A stretch of 50,729 nucleotides of DNA from a virus: positions 1-50,729 of the IMG/VR virus record IMGVR_UViG_3300008050_000059; one strand, given 5' to 3'. Under the pieces are notes generated by a model, which had not been told where the DNA came from, made no database searches, and worked only from the letters and a program-made list of their open reading frames with translations. A program made the translations under genes and the position numbers. Position 1 is the first letter of the stretch. Each line of letters begins with the position of its first letter. This document shows positions 23,876-32,705 of the stretch, piece after piece.

Positions 23876-24643
23876 TTATTTGTTTGCCATTAGTTCGTCA
23901 AACGCTCGGTCCACATCATTCTTCTTGCCACTGCTATAACGTGTTGTTTCCGTCGAGCGGGACTCGGCGCTTCCATCGCCGGCTAATTGCTCATCTAAGA
24001 TTGCATTGATTTGCTCTGGAGTTTGGCGCTCGAATAGAGAGTCAATGTCTGGCATGCTATCAAGGAGGGCAGCGATAGCGTCCGTGTCCTCCAAGAGCGA
24101 GGAAGTGTTTCGACGCATCTTTAGGTTTGTTTGGGGGTATGCACCAGGCTGTGTGGGCTTGGTGTATGTGAGAGAAATGTCAGTTCCCTCAAGAGTATCG
24201 GTAATATCACCGTAATCTGGATCCAGAATGTATCCAAGAAGGTTCTCATAGGCACGCTTACCGTAACCATAGATCTTGATTCCTTCATCTTCTCGGCCTC
24301 GCACCACTACTGGTGAGAAGAACCGGTTGCGAACAAAGAGTGACTTAGCAAGCTTCTTGCTCTCTTCATCGTTGGTGCTTGTGCCTTCCTTCCAGAGTGC
24401 GGATGCGAACTCGCAAATCGGGCAGTCATCGCCAAAGTTGCGCTTGGGGCACACAATGCCGCCGCGGTGGTTTCCCACGTTATAGTGGAAGTACATCTCC
24501 TTAAGAGGATCTCCATCTGGTGATGGCACGATCCGAATATCTTGATCTCCTTCATCGGGTTTAAACCAAACTGATTGTTCCCTTGTTCCCTCACCACGTA
24601 GTGTGGCAAGCTTCTTTCGCATTAGTTCCATGTTAATTGACAT
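23876..24643 (-). CDS. ssDNA-binding protein (gp32-like)
   Basis: A 255-residue protein organised like T4 gp32. A basic N-terminal arm (residues 1-22) is followed by an OB-fold core with an embedded zinc motif (C65, C74 and C77 in CPKRNFGDDCPIC, with H59 nearby). The flexible C-terminal part, from about residue 185, is rich in acidic and small residues and ends DVDRAFDELMANK, the type of tail that docks replication partners. AAGGAGA lies 8 nt before the ATG. A consensus promoter lies upstream and a hairpin downstream. Confidence 0.87.
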   Translation of the reverse strand: MSINMELMRKKLATLRGEGTREQSVWFKPDEGDQDIRIVPSPDGDPLKEMYFHYNVGNHRGGIVCPKRNFGDDCPICEFASALWKEGTSTNDEESKKLAKSLFVRNRFFSPVVVRGREDEGIKIYGYGKRAYENLLGYILDPDYGDITDTLEGTDISLTYTKPTQPGAYPQTNLKMRRNTSSLLEDTDAIAALLDSMPDIDSLFERQTPEQINAILDEQLAGDGSAESRSTETTRYSSGKKNDVDRAFDELMANK

Positions 24644-24698
24644 TTATTGTCTCCTTTGTTTTTTATGGTATAGAGTACTGAGCGGTTCCTCAGCACCT

Positions 24699-24727
24699 AA
24701 TGTAACACTCTTAATCTACTATGTCAA
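24699..24727 (-). promoter_or_regulatory. Sigma-70-type promoter for the ssDNA-binding protein gene
   Basis: Minus strand: TTGACA at 24722-24727, a 17-bp spacer, and TACATT at 24699-24704. The -35 overlaps the last codons of the tubulin-like gene. The leader can form a short CTGAG/CTCAG hairpin. Confidence 0.7.
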
Positions 24728-25571
24728 GAGTTTTTTGTTGTTTTTGTATCGTGTTTGTGTGGGCCACGACGTACCCAAAATCATTGTGTGGGGTTTCATA
24801 GATCGCGTATGAGATCTTACGAAATGCGTTTGTTGGCTTCTCTTTTAAAATGCTCACTAGTTTCCTATGTAACGACCCTTCTGTCGCCAACCTTTCCTCA
24901 TTTACACATATATAATAACATAATTCACGCTCGGTGTCAAGCTGAAAAAGCCAATTTTCTTGAAGATTCTTTGGGTTAAGCACCGCCATGCTGCGAATTC
25001 TGTTTATTTCTGAGGGCTTGGCGACTTGGCCGATTTCCGGCTCTGAGTGGGTAAAATAGTTGAGATAATGAACTGCCGAGAAAATGGCAGCGTTGATGGT
25101 ATCATAATATGATTTGATTGGGACGTCACCCAGAGTTCTCTCGATCTCCAAATTAGAAAACACTGTAAATGATTCAAAAAGGCCTGATCGCGCATACTCC
25201 TGAAGAACACCAAATGTTGTATTTTCAATGAGACTCCTTTCGCCATTTACAAGTTCGATATCAGGCTTCACATAAAACACCTCAAGCTTCTTGTGGCTCA
25301 TTTGCTCTAGGATCCCAAGAGAATAGTTGGAACTATATGTTGTACCAACAATAAACACCTGAACTGTATCTTTGAGTTCCTTAAAGAAAGTCTTCAGATC
25401 TGGGATACTCTTTTCATATTCTTCTGGGGTTTCAAACTTCTTTAGTTTCCGCTTTCTTTTACTATTCTTCTTAATCGTGTTATTCAACTCATATACATCG
25501 TATTGAGTGATGTCGCCAAACTTGCGAGCAATAGCAGAGGCGCCTGTACCTATTCCTACAATTGAGATCAT
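24711..25571 (-). CDS. Divergent FtsZ/tubulin-like protein with degraded nucleotide loops
   Basis: A 286-residue protein that I read as a remote FtsZ/tubulin-superfamily member. The N-terminus (ISIVGIGTGASAIARKF, 2-18) matches the first strand, Gly loop and helix of FtsZ. VQVFIVGTTYSSNYSLGI (70-87) sits where the GGGTGTG signature would be. LEVFYVKPDIELVNGERS to ARSGLFESFTVFSN (96-140) follows the FtsZ pattern from VVTRPF to IPN. AFRKISYAIYETPHNDFGYV (249-268) fits the C-terminal domain. The signature loop and the T7 catalytic Asp residues are missing, so GTP hydrolysis is doubtful. It overlaps the polymerase gene as ATGA. Alternative: an unrelated Rossmann-type protein. Confidence 0.5.
   Translation of the reverse strand: MISIVGIGTGASAIARKFGDITQYDVYELNNTIKKNSKRKRKLKKFETPEEYEKSIPDLKTFFKELKDTVQVFIVGTTYSSNYSLGILEQMSHKKLEVFYVKPDIELVNGERSLIENTTFGVLQEYARSGLFESFTVFSNLEIERTLGDVPIKSYYDTINAAIFSAVHYLNYFTHSEPEIGQVAKPSEINRIRSMAVLNPKNLQENWLFQLDTERELCYYICVNEERLATEGSLHRKLVSILKEKPTNAFRKISYAIYETPHNDFGYVVAHTNTIQKQQKTLDIVD
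24912..24940 (-). promoter_or_regulatory. Intragenic sigma-70-like promoter
   Basis: Minus strand: TTGACA at 24935-24940, a 17-bp spacer, and TATTAT at 24912-24917, inside the tubulin-like gene. It may add transcription of the ssDNA-binding protein gene. Confidence 0.45.
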
Positions 25572-26752
25572 AGAACCAAATTATCCAAATCGTAATAATT
25601 CTGGCCGGCCTTTAGATTCACCTCGAACCTTCCGAGTCGATTTATAGCGAACGCTTCTTTAATTTCTTTAATCATATCTCTATCTTCATCAGCAAAATCA
25701 ATGACTATCTCATCATGTACAATATGTGAGATAAACGTTTTTTTGCCCTCCAACATTTTGTCAATTTCTATTGCTCTCTCGATCACAAGGTCTGCGGTAG
25801 TGCTTTGAATTAGGTAATTCAGTGCCTTCCAGTCGCTAACTTTGATATTGCGTCCGAATACAGTAGTAATATATTCACCGTCATAGTATCTGTCAAGTAC
25901 TTTTTTGCGATCATAGTGATTAGTTTTAAGATCTGGTGAATCTGGGTTATATAGCCACGCGAAAAACATAGTTTTTGCTTCTTCCCTGTGCATGTCTGGG
26001 TTTTTAAAAACATTAACGATATTCCAATTATGAATGTCGTCTTCAGGCTGATGTTGCTCGGAAAGCGCCAGCACGGTGCGGGCCTCCGCGCCGTTATAGT
26101 CCATGGATATAAACCAGTCATTATGTGGCTTTATAAGGCGTCTCAGTTCCCTTTTCATGGTTAAGATAGGGAAAGACCCACATTGTGTTGTAAGACGTCC
26201 TGTAATGGTACCAAAGAGGTTATAATTAATATAGCGAGCACCAGACATTATCTTCTTTGAGGCATTGCGTAAATTTGTGCTTGTGAATAGGCTGCGACAG
26301 TCTGAACTGTCTAATTTTAGATCCTGGTACCTTATCTTATACAGCAGCTTTTCTGCCCCAACCAGATAATCATAGTTTTTTGGTTTCTCGGTGTTCTCAA
26401 AAATATGTTCTGTGATTCTGTTTTTAACGTCGCATAGGCGAGATAGAGCATCGTGTGGCACCAAGTCGAAAAAGCAGTGTTCCCGTAAATCTATCTTTCC
26501 AATCTCAAATGACTTCTTATACGCCTGCAGCCTCCTTGATATTTTCGACCATTCCTCTTTTATAGATTCTGGGCATGCCTCCGCGATAGTCTCGCCTTGG
26601 GCATAGATCCACGCATACTCTACATCGGCGCCGTAGTCGGCAGAGGGTCGCCACGTTCGGGTTAGATTGGTGGGAATGTCGTCAAAGTGTAGGTTTCCAT
26701 CAGCATATACGCCAACGCATTCTTGCTTGTCGTCAAGTGTTTGAAAATACAT
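25568..26752 (-). CDS. Family A DNA polymerase lacking the exonuclease domain
   Basis: A 394-residue polymerase domain of the Pol I family. Motif A is MDYNGAEARTVLALS with D218, the O-helix is REEAKTMFFAWLY with K260 and Y268, motif C is HDE at 346-348, and TGRLTT at 184-189 binds the primer-template. There is no 3'-5' exonuclease domain and the 5' nuclease is a separate gene. The size is small for the family. With DnaE present, it may fill gaps, finish Okazaki fragments or act at origins. The ATG overlaps the upstream stop (TAATG), and a promoter lies 30 nt upstream. Confidence 0.88.
   Translation of the reverse strand: MYFQTLDDKQECVGVYADGNLHFDDIPTNLTRTWRPSADYGADVEYAWIYAQGETIAEACPESIKEEWSKISRRLQAYKKSFEIGKIDLREHCFFDLVPHDALSRLCDVKNRITEHIFENTEKPKNYDYLVGAEKLLYKIRYQDLKLDSSDCRSLFTSTNLRNASKKIMSGARYINYNLFGTITGRLTTQCGSFPILTMKRELRRLIKPHNDWFISMDYNGAEARTVLALSEQHQPEDDIHNWNIVNVFKNPDMHREEAKTMFFAWLYNPDSPDLKTNHYDRKKVLDRYYDGEYITTVFGRNIKVSDWKALNYLIQSTTADLVIERAIEIDKMLEGKKTFISHIVHDEIVIDFADEDRDMIKEIKEAFAINRLGRFEVNLKAGQNYYDLDNLVL
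25868..25896 (-). promoter_or_regulatory. Intragenic sigma-70-like promoter
   Basis: Minus strand: TTGACA at 25891-25896, a 17-bp spacer, and TATATT at 25868-25873, inside the polymerase gene and about 300 nt before the tubulin-like gene. Confidence 0.45.
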
Positions 26753-27942
26753 TAGTCCGCCAGGATTTCTCGTCTTCTAATAATATAGTTGATTGCGCCT
26801 CGATAGTCAAGTGTTTTGTTGATAATTCTTTCGAAAGAGTCTAAAGCTGTGTTCAAATCAAGCCGTGCGATATCGATACACTCGTTGATCAGGCGCAGCT
26901 TCTCACCATCGGTAAATCTTGATTCTTCTTCATAAAATCTAATATTGCAGTATAACTCCAAAAAATATAAATCATCATATTTTCTAAGAAATTTATCCAG
27001 TGTATATTTAACAGGAAATATTGTTGTTGGCGACACTTTCCCTTCGCTACAGTGGTGGGCTATATATGCCCTATCTTCCATAGACTCACTATAAACCCGA
27101 AACATCAAATCTTTAAACACACTAAGATAGTTTCTATGAGCCTTCTTATATGCAACATTTAAGATGTGGTCGGTTGTGGGCAGTCCATACACAGAAGAAT
27201 ATTCTAACGTTGATGGGCCGGCAAGATCTGCTACAATTCGCCATGGCATGTGCATATCAACCATGAACCCATATGAATTACACGCATTTAGATAAAACTC
27301 CCAGTTTGGGCTAGCCACAAATTGTTTTATTTTTTCTAGATCGTTATCTGGCTTTAAGTCAGCAACCTCGATAGCCAAGCCGGATGCATTAATCGGGCAA
27401 ACGCGACTTTTAACAAAGCCGGGGAAAGTGAAGGGCTCAACTTTACATATAGTCTCCAGCATGGGCAGCAGCTTCAAAATAAATTCATCAAAATTCATGG
27501 CCGGCGGCGATGCATGTTTAATATTCTCAGACAAGCTCCTGCTGATCTCCAAGATATGGTCTTTATACAGTTTTCTGGGGTTCTGATATGCTTTGTGGGC
27601 TTTTAGTTTGGACAGGTGTGTGTCCGATGTATTTATTTTGCCTGATAGGGCACATTTATCGAATTGTTGGGATAGTTTTTCAAATGCATCCACCACAAAG
27701 TTTAGCGCCGATAAGGGCGACCGGGAATCTGCAGATGATGCAAGACTTCTTAGTTCCACATCTCCAGATATGATTATTGGTTCAAAGTGTCGATTAGCTC
27801 TACCGTACATTCTCTTTTCTGCAAATTCGAAATCCATTAAATTTGTGTATTTAAAAGAACCTAATGTAGATAAATATACCATCTTTTTATAAAACAATTT
27901 TCTGCTTGTTTCTTCGTTGCTTTCTATAAAACCTATTGACAT
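26752..27942 (-). CDS. Conserved uncharacterised protein at the border of virion and replication genes
   Basis: A 396-residue, mostly helical soluble protein. Visible segments are an aromatic N-terminal region (FYKKMVYLSTLGSFKYTNLM), SPNWEFYLNACNSYGFMVDM near the middle, PWRIVADL, and a C-terminal helical bundle rich in EEESRFTDGEK. No enzyme motif is evident. I know the family only as a conserved protein of marine T4-like phages. Its place after the big baseplate gene suggests a virion component, but its 3' end carries a promoter for the polymerase. AAGGAAAA precedes the ATG. Confidence 0.55.
   Translation of the reverse strand: MSIGFIESNEETSRKLFYKKMVYLSTLGSFKYTNLMDFEFAEKRMYGRANRHFEPIIISGDVELRSLASSADSRSPLSALNFVVDAFEKLSQQFDKCALSGKINTSDTHLSKLKAHKAYQNPRKLYKDHILEISRSLSENIKHASPPAMNFDEFILKLLPMLETICKVEPFTFPGFVKSRVCPINASGLAIEVADLKPDNDLEKIKQFVASPNWEFYLNACNSYGFMVDMHMPWRIVADLAGPSTLEYSSVYGLPTTDHILNVAYKKAHRNYLSVFKDLMFRVYSESMEDRAYIAHHCSEGKVSPTTIFPVKYTLDKFLRKYDDLYFLELYCNIRFYEEESRFTDGEKLRLINECIDIARLDLNTALDSFERIINKTLDYRGAINYIIRRREILAD
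26782..26810 (-). promoter_or_regulatory. Sigma-70-like promoter for the family A polymerase gene
   Basis: Minus strand: TTGACT at 26805-26810, a 17-bp spacer, and TATATT at 26782-26787, in the last codons of the upstream gene and 30 nt before the polymerase ATG. Confidence 0.6.
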
Positions 27943-27991
27943 ATTTTTCCTTTTAAGCGTTGGCTATCGCTTATAAATTTATATCACCCTA

Positions 27992-30900
27992 CTACGACAC
28001 ATCTATTGCGCCGGCGTCGGCCCAACTTTTGGTCGTTGCAACTGCTTCAACTGACTCTACATAACTTGTTATTTCGGCTGAGCGCGTTGATTCTGGGGCG
28101 GAGGTGGTGTCAGATCCTTTGACTTGGCACTTGCTTTTTGATGGTTTGTTGATCGCTGCAGGTTTTGAACTATTGCCGCTATTGTCGTTCGACGACATAA
28201 CCCACTGAGCCTGGATCACAGTGTTAGCTTTACCGGGGCCGAAGCTGTGCTCTGAGCGCTTCACCATATAATACCCTCCTATCCCAAATCTAGTTAAATC
28301 ATTTTCTAGAACTGATGCTAGGGTCTCGGCGGTGATGATTTTGTCTGCATGCATTTGTTTCAGTTCTTTTTCATTCGCAACTCCTGTGGTGGGGGACCAG
28401 CCGCGGGGATCAACATAGATATACGTCCCCGGAAACACACCAACGTTTGCATAAGAATCAATATTGACATCATACACTTCTCTCAGTTGTTCTAAACCAT
28501 TATATCCCTCTTGTGCGAACCTTACCTCCTTTAAGAAGGGTATATTAGTTGCGGTCATCCTGATTTTTTTGACTATCCCCCGATCCTTCCCAATTACATA
28601 GTGATGGATGCCATTCTCTTTATCCTCGTTGTAGTCGCCATTTTGTTTTTCGGCTGGGTTGGCTCGGCCAGCAAAATATGTAAGATAATTAATTTCACTT
28701 TCTGCGCCGGCATCACTAATCGGAGTATTGCTAACCCCTGATATATTTAATATCGGCCACGGATCACTTGGGTTTCCTGTATATGCCGGCCATTTGCTGG
28801 CCGGCAGACGCGACAAAATCGTTGATTTTAATGCTATACGCATCTTATCGATGGCTGTTGTTATAACATCGCTATCATCTGATATTTTTTTCTTGTATGA
28901 TGTTACAACGGCCTGTGTCAGCAACGTTCTTTGTTTGACCGCTCCCTCGAAGCAGGTGTCGTCGTTTAAAAAAGTGGCCACGAAATTTTTGAAAAACTGA
29001 TCTAAAAATCTTGGTAGAGGATATATCACTGTCGCGCGATTCATAGTGTTTTTGGCTAACCATTGCGTAAAATATTTAACTGAAACCGGAATATCTCCCA
29101 TATTTATAAATTTACTGACTGTGGGGTCTTGTTGATTCACTATCTCTAGTGGTCCTAGGAGGACTCTCATTTTTTTAAATGCGTTCTTTTGGTTTATATA
29201 CGCAAGTTTTTCTTCATGAAGAAGTTCATCATCTATAAGCATCATTAAGCCTGCATCCTTTTCAATCTCGCTCAAAATCGAGTCGGCAGATTCGAGGCGA
29301 TCGTCTATTCCCTCTATAATTGTATCTATTAGATCACTGACATAAAAAAATGCACAAGAATACTTACCTACGCTGCCGCCCATGGAGGGTCTGGTAGAAA
29401 ATGCACCTCTATTTAGGGCCGCGGCACGGTCTCTCGTACTTAGAGCCTTACCAGTACTCAATAGTCCATCGATTTTTTTCTTAATGGCCGGATCCGGTGC
29501 TGTTGCTTTCGTATTAAAATCTTTACCAAAATCTGAGTATGGACCTTCCATATTAAGAGATCTCAGTTTTGAATATGGTATATTAACATATCTGAGTAAT
29601 CTCTTTTTTGTTAGTGAGGTAATAATCGAAGACGCGATATTGCGAATATCATCTTTAGCCTCTTTTTGAAATTTGTCTTTTATTGCCGCCATTTCTTTTG
29701 GCTGGCAGTTCTGACTCAAGGAGGATTCAGTAAGCTTTCTAATTAAAGAGTTTTTGAAAGATGATTCAGTCCCAAACACACTAAACATTTTATTGTCAAA
29801 GTGGCTCTCTATATAAGCCAGATATTGTACGTTAAACCTAACCGAACCATCATCTGCAATATCAAACTTATGTATCGTTGGGGTTAAGTTTAGTGTCACA
29901 AATGAGTTATTTACTGCTTTTGTTAAATCAGAACTTGCAGCACCAGTTTTTCCCTTGGGGGTTTGCCACCCCACGACTGCTTTTATCCTGAAGTTTAATC
30001 TTGTCAGATTTTCATATTCTACTGTTCCCTTCGTGGCATCAAGCTTGTTAGCTAAATTTGGACCTCCTGTTTTCAATGCTAAATCAACATACCGATATAG
30101 TTTATCTTGAAGATTGTTCCGTGGTCGGAACAATTCGTCAAAGCTGGCAGCGAACAGGGTTAAACTGGCCTTAATGCTCTTCTTTACTCCAAATGGATTT
30201 GTGCCCTCATATGAAAATGTGAAATCGTTTATTCCTGCCCCTACGCCGCGCTTCCTTCTGTCTGATAATGCAAACTCAATTGAATTTTTAGTTGGGGCAG
30301 AGTCAAAGTGGAATTCTTGACTTATTTCCTCGCCTTCATCGTTTTCATATACTTTGAACAATCTGATTTGTGGAACAAGCGAGGAAACTTCACTCGTTTG
30401 CAAATTTAAGAGAGTCGATTGTGAGCTATATTGTGTCAATTTATTCATGAACCCATATGGCTCACTATCTATCATCAGGCAGGCATTTTTTACTTTTCCA
30501 TCGGAAGAAGAACCACCACCGGTGCTATATGGCAATCTTTTTCTCTCTACAAGCTCAACATTGTTCATTTTATAATCTACAAATTTAAATATATGCGCCA
30601 ACATAAAACACTGTTCTTTGAAGTCGGCGACCGAAGTACCGGAGGCTCCGGCGATGGGGACTGATGACCCAGACGTCGCAAACATGTCCATGGCTTTCTT
30701 AAATTTAGCAGCCTCTGCATCCACCTCGGCCTGGCTGCGGGCGTAGTTGGGTCGGGCCGGGGCGGCGCCGGCGGTGGCTGCGGACTTCATCTGGAAGATA
30801 TACCCCTTAAGCTCGCCGGCACTGGAGGCAACATAGCTATCCATCCCCACACCACCGGGGGTGCCGAAGTTTTTTCTAAGGGTAGCAAGATCCATAGCTA

Positions 30901-31204
30901 AATAAGTAACATTTGGATCCAGCTTGCTGACGGCACCATCGCCTAAGATTGCATGATATCGGCCATACATATACGTGTAGGCTTGGCCTTGAAGGCTGCT
31001 CTCCTTACCATCACCGATATACCAACCATCGATTTGATCGGAGGTGGCTTTTTTACCGGTGCCTTCAGGATCAGACACTTCACTAGCCACCGAAGCCAGT
31101 GTTTCATTCCACCATGTCGCGGCAAGACTCTTTCGAAAATTTGATCCCGGTTTGAATTTGTCGTCGCCGTCGGACCAAATTTTGGGTATTTCTCTATAAC
31201 CCAT
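27992..31204 (-). CDS. Large baseplate-type virion protein (possible hub)
   Basis: A 1070-residue virion protein, the largest in the baseplate block. The N-terminal third is Gly/Ser/Ala-rich. The middle (residues about 310-420) has a beta-rich domain (FKVYENDEGEEISQEFHF, DFTFSYEGTNPFGVKKSIKA). Near residues 905-1010 a segment (FPGTYIYVDPRGWSP, then FGIGGYYMVKRSEHSFGPGK) resembles the end of hub proteins such as T4 gp27 or P2 gpD. The C-terminal 70 residues are low-complexity. The hub reading is inference. It lies 1 nt after the gp53-like gene. Confidence 0.6.
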   Translation of the reverse strand: MGYREIPKIWSDGDDKFKPGSNFRKSLAATWWNETLASVASEVSDPEGTGKKATSDQIDGWYIGDGKESSLQGQAYTYMYGRYHAILGDGAVSKLDPNVTYLAMDLATLRKNFGTPGGVGMDSYVASSAGELKGYIFQMKSAATAGAAPARPNYARSQAEVDAEAAKFKKAMDMFATSGSSVPIAGASGTSVADFKEQCFMLAHIFKFVDYKMNNVELVERKRLPYSTGGGSSSDGKVKNACLMIDSEPYGFMNKLTQYSSQSTLLNLQTSEVSSLVPQIRLFKVYENDEGEEISQEFHFDSAPTKNSIEFALSDRRKRGVGAGINDFTFSYEGTNPFGVKKSIKASLTLFAASFDELFRPRNNLQDKLYRYVDLALKTGGPNLANKLDATKGTVEYENLTRLNFRIKAVVGWQTPKGKTGAASSDLTKAVNNSFVTLNLTPTIHKFDIADDGSVRFNVQYLAYIESHFDNKMFSVFGTESSFKNSLIRKLTESSLSQNCQPKEMAAIKDKFQKEAKDDIRNIASSIITSLTKKRLLRYVNIPYSKLRSLNMEGPYSDFGKDFNTKATAPDPAIKKKIDGLLSTGKALSTRDRAAALNRGAFSTRPSMGGSVGKYSCAFFYVSDLIDTIIEGIDDRLESADSILSEIEKDAGLMMLIDDELLHEEKLAYINQKNAFKKMRVLLGPLEIVNQQDPTVSKFINMGDIPVSVKYFTQWLAKNTMNRATVIYPLPRFLDQFFKNFVATFLNDDTCFEGAVKQRTLLTQAVVTSYKKKISDDSDVITTAIDKMRIALKSTILSRLPASKWPAYTGNPSDPWPILNISGVSNTPISDAGAESEINYLTYFAGRANPAEKQNGDYNEDKENGIHHYVIGKDRGIVKKIRMTATNIPFLKEVRFAQEGYNGLEQLREVYDVNIDSYANVGVFPGTYIYVDPRGWSPTTGVANEKELKQMHADKIITAETLASVLENDLTRFGIGGYYMVKRSEHSFGPGKANTVIQAQWVMSSNDNSGNSSKPAAINKPSKSKCQVKGSDTTSAPESTRSAEITSYVESVEAVATTKSWADAGAIDVS

Positions 31205-31205
31205 T

Positions 31206-31544
31206 CTAAATTACCCCTAGCGTCTTCAATGCATTCTCTATATTTATTGGAATCTCGATCACGTCGCCTGGGCGCAGATGAGCCTCGGTTGGCATGCCGT
31301 TATACCACGCTATAACCCACCAGTATGTCACGCTTCCATAATACTGTGATGCCAGATTATAGTATCTATCGCCGTATTTCCATATATGTGGTGTAGTTTT
31401 TAGTAAAGTGCGATCTATAATATCTGGGTTGTAAAGGATCGGCGTCTCATATTGGATCACTCTCTTAATGTTTCTTTTCTTCATTAGGAAGTCATAATAA
31501 TCTGTGTCGTTAGCTAATTTAGATGTGTTTTTATATCTCGGCAT
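31206..31544 (-). CDS. Baseplate wedge protein, gp53/LysM-like
   Basis: A 112-residue protein. The C-terminal half has the LysM-like pattern of T4 gp53-type wedge proteins: GDRYYNLASQYYG, then YWWVIAWYNGMPTE and LRPGDVIEIP. The N-terminal half is a charged arm (PRYKNTSKLANDTDYYDF). gp53 links wedges around the hub in T4. AAAGGAA precedes the ATG. The large hub-like gene follows by 1 nt. Confidence 0.75.
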   Translation of the reverse strand: MPRYKNTSKLANDTDYYDFLMKKRNIKRVIQYETPILYNPDIIDRTLLKTTPHIWKYGDRYYNLASQYYGSVTYWWVIAWYNGMPTEAHLRPGDVIEIPINIENALKTLGVI

Positions 31545-31560
31545 TGTTGATTTCGTTCCT

Positions 31561-32685
31561 TTAGTATTCTAGATCGTAAATAAGTTGGCCGCGGCCTTTT
31601 TTTCTATCCTGGCGGTGTGATTGGCCGGCCACAGAGCTACGCTGATAGGCGCTAGCAGTGCCATCTTTAACTGCTCTGACATCTTTGTTGAACCTTGATT
31701 TACTAAACCATCCACTATATCGCGCGGCTGAGTTATCAAGAGCTTGTTGTGCAACGTCGCGATCTCCAAATTCTTCTTCCATTAGTTCATTCATGGTTTC
31801 TTGCTGTTCATATTGTTCGGCCTCGAAATCACTGCACTCGTCCTCGGTCATGCCGCCTGGGCACTCTTCTGGTGGTGGTGCAGTATATACATTTTCAACA
31901 TCTATATTGTGTTCTTCCGTATGTAGATCAACTCCGTATGGAAAAGTTGCGGAGAGCGCGTCGCCCTTCTCGTTCCACCCTATCGGGTGTTCGTGAATTG
32001 GTGAGAAGGAAAGGTTAATATCTATAAATGTCGGTAGTATAGTATTAACACCTTTCTCAATAACGATTCCTTCATTGGACTCTAAGTTATGATTTACGTG
32101 AAGGTTCCCAATCGATCCCAAGAGACCATTTGTGGCAGTTAAATCTGATTTATAGTTTGTAAACGAGCCTCGGCCTTCAAGGCCCGATGCCGTTTCGTCC
32201 GCTTTGTTTGTTTTTATTAAATTCATAACCTTCAATCTTACCAAGGGCGCTTGTGCTATTAGCTGTGCGGCCGATCCATCATCCATATATGTCGGATATA
32301 AGAACTGAGTTAATAGCTGTATCCTCCCTAAGTTCTCGTAAGCCTCGCTCATCGATGCGGCTGGGACTTTCAGAGCTAACGTTATCAGTCTTTCAGTTGA
32401 TCTGAATAATTGTATTGGATCAACGCGCCCGAAAACCTTTTCTCTGGTCCATTCTGAGTTATATGTTTCGTTAAGTGCGGTGATAAACGCCTTAAAATAC
32501 ACCTCTTTTCCCGATGATTCGTGTCTGAATGACACAACCATTTGTCTTTGATTGGCCAGAGAATCAGGAGCGTCGATATATGGAGCGATAGGGGCGCGTA
32601 GTTGGCCGCCGGCGGCTTCTTCGCTATATTTCTCAACATTAAATCTCCTTGTTGGAGAGTCTTCTGAGTCAAAATTACTTGCCAT
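31561..32685 (-). CDS. Tail tube/baseplate-associated virion protein
   Basis: A 374-residue protein between the tape measure and gp53-like genes. Residues about 45-260 are beta-rich with the pattern VVSFRHESSGKEVYFKAFI, RVDPIQLF and LITLALKVPAAS, suggesting a tube-type or tube-initiator fold (T4 gp48/gp54 role). After residue 265 the sequence is acidic with a Cys pair (CPGGMTEDEC), then a basic tail. Assignment to a specific T4 gene is not possible. AAAGGAAAA lies about 9 nt before the ATG. Confidence 0.6.
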   Translation of the reverse strand: MASNFDSEDSPTRRFNVEKYSEEAAGGQLRAPIAPYIDAPDSLANQRQMVVSFRHESSGKEVYFKAFITALNETYNSEWTREKVFGRVDPIQLFRSTERLITLALKVPAASMSEAYENLGRIQLLTQFLYPTYMDDGSAAQLIAQAPLVRLKVMNLIKTNKADETASGLEGRGSFTNYKSDLTATNGLLGSIGNLHVNHNLESNEGIVIEKGVNTILPTFIDINLSFSPIHEHPIGWNEKGDALSATFPYGVDLHTEEHNIDVENVYTAPPPEECPGGMTEDECSDFEAEQYEQQETMNELMEEEFGDRDVAQQALDNSAARYSGWFSKSRFNKDVRAVKDGTASAYQRSSVAGQSHRQDRKKGRGQLIYDLEY

Positions 32686-32705
32686 TTCTTGTTTTTCCTT
32701 TTAAA

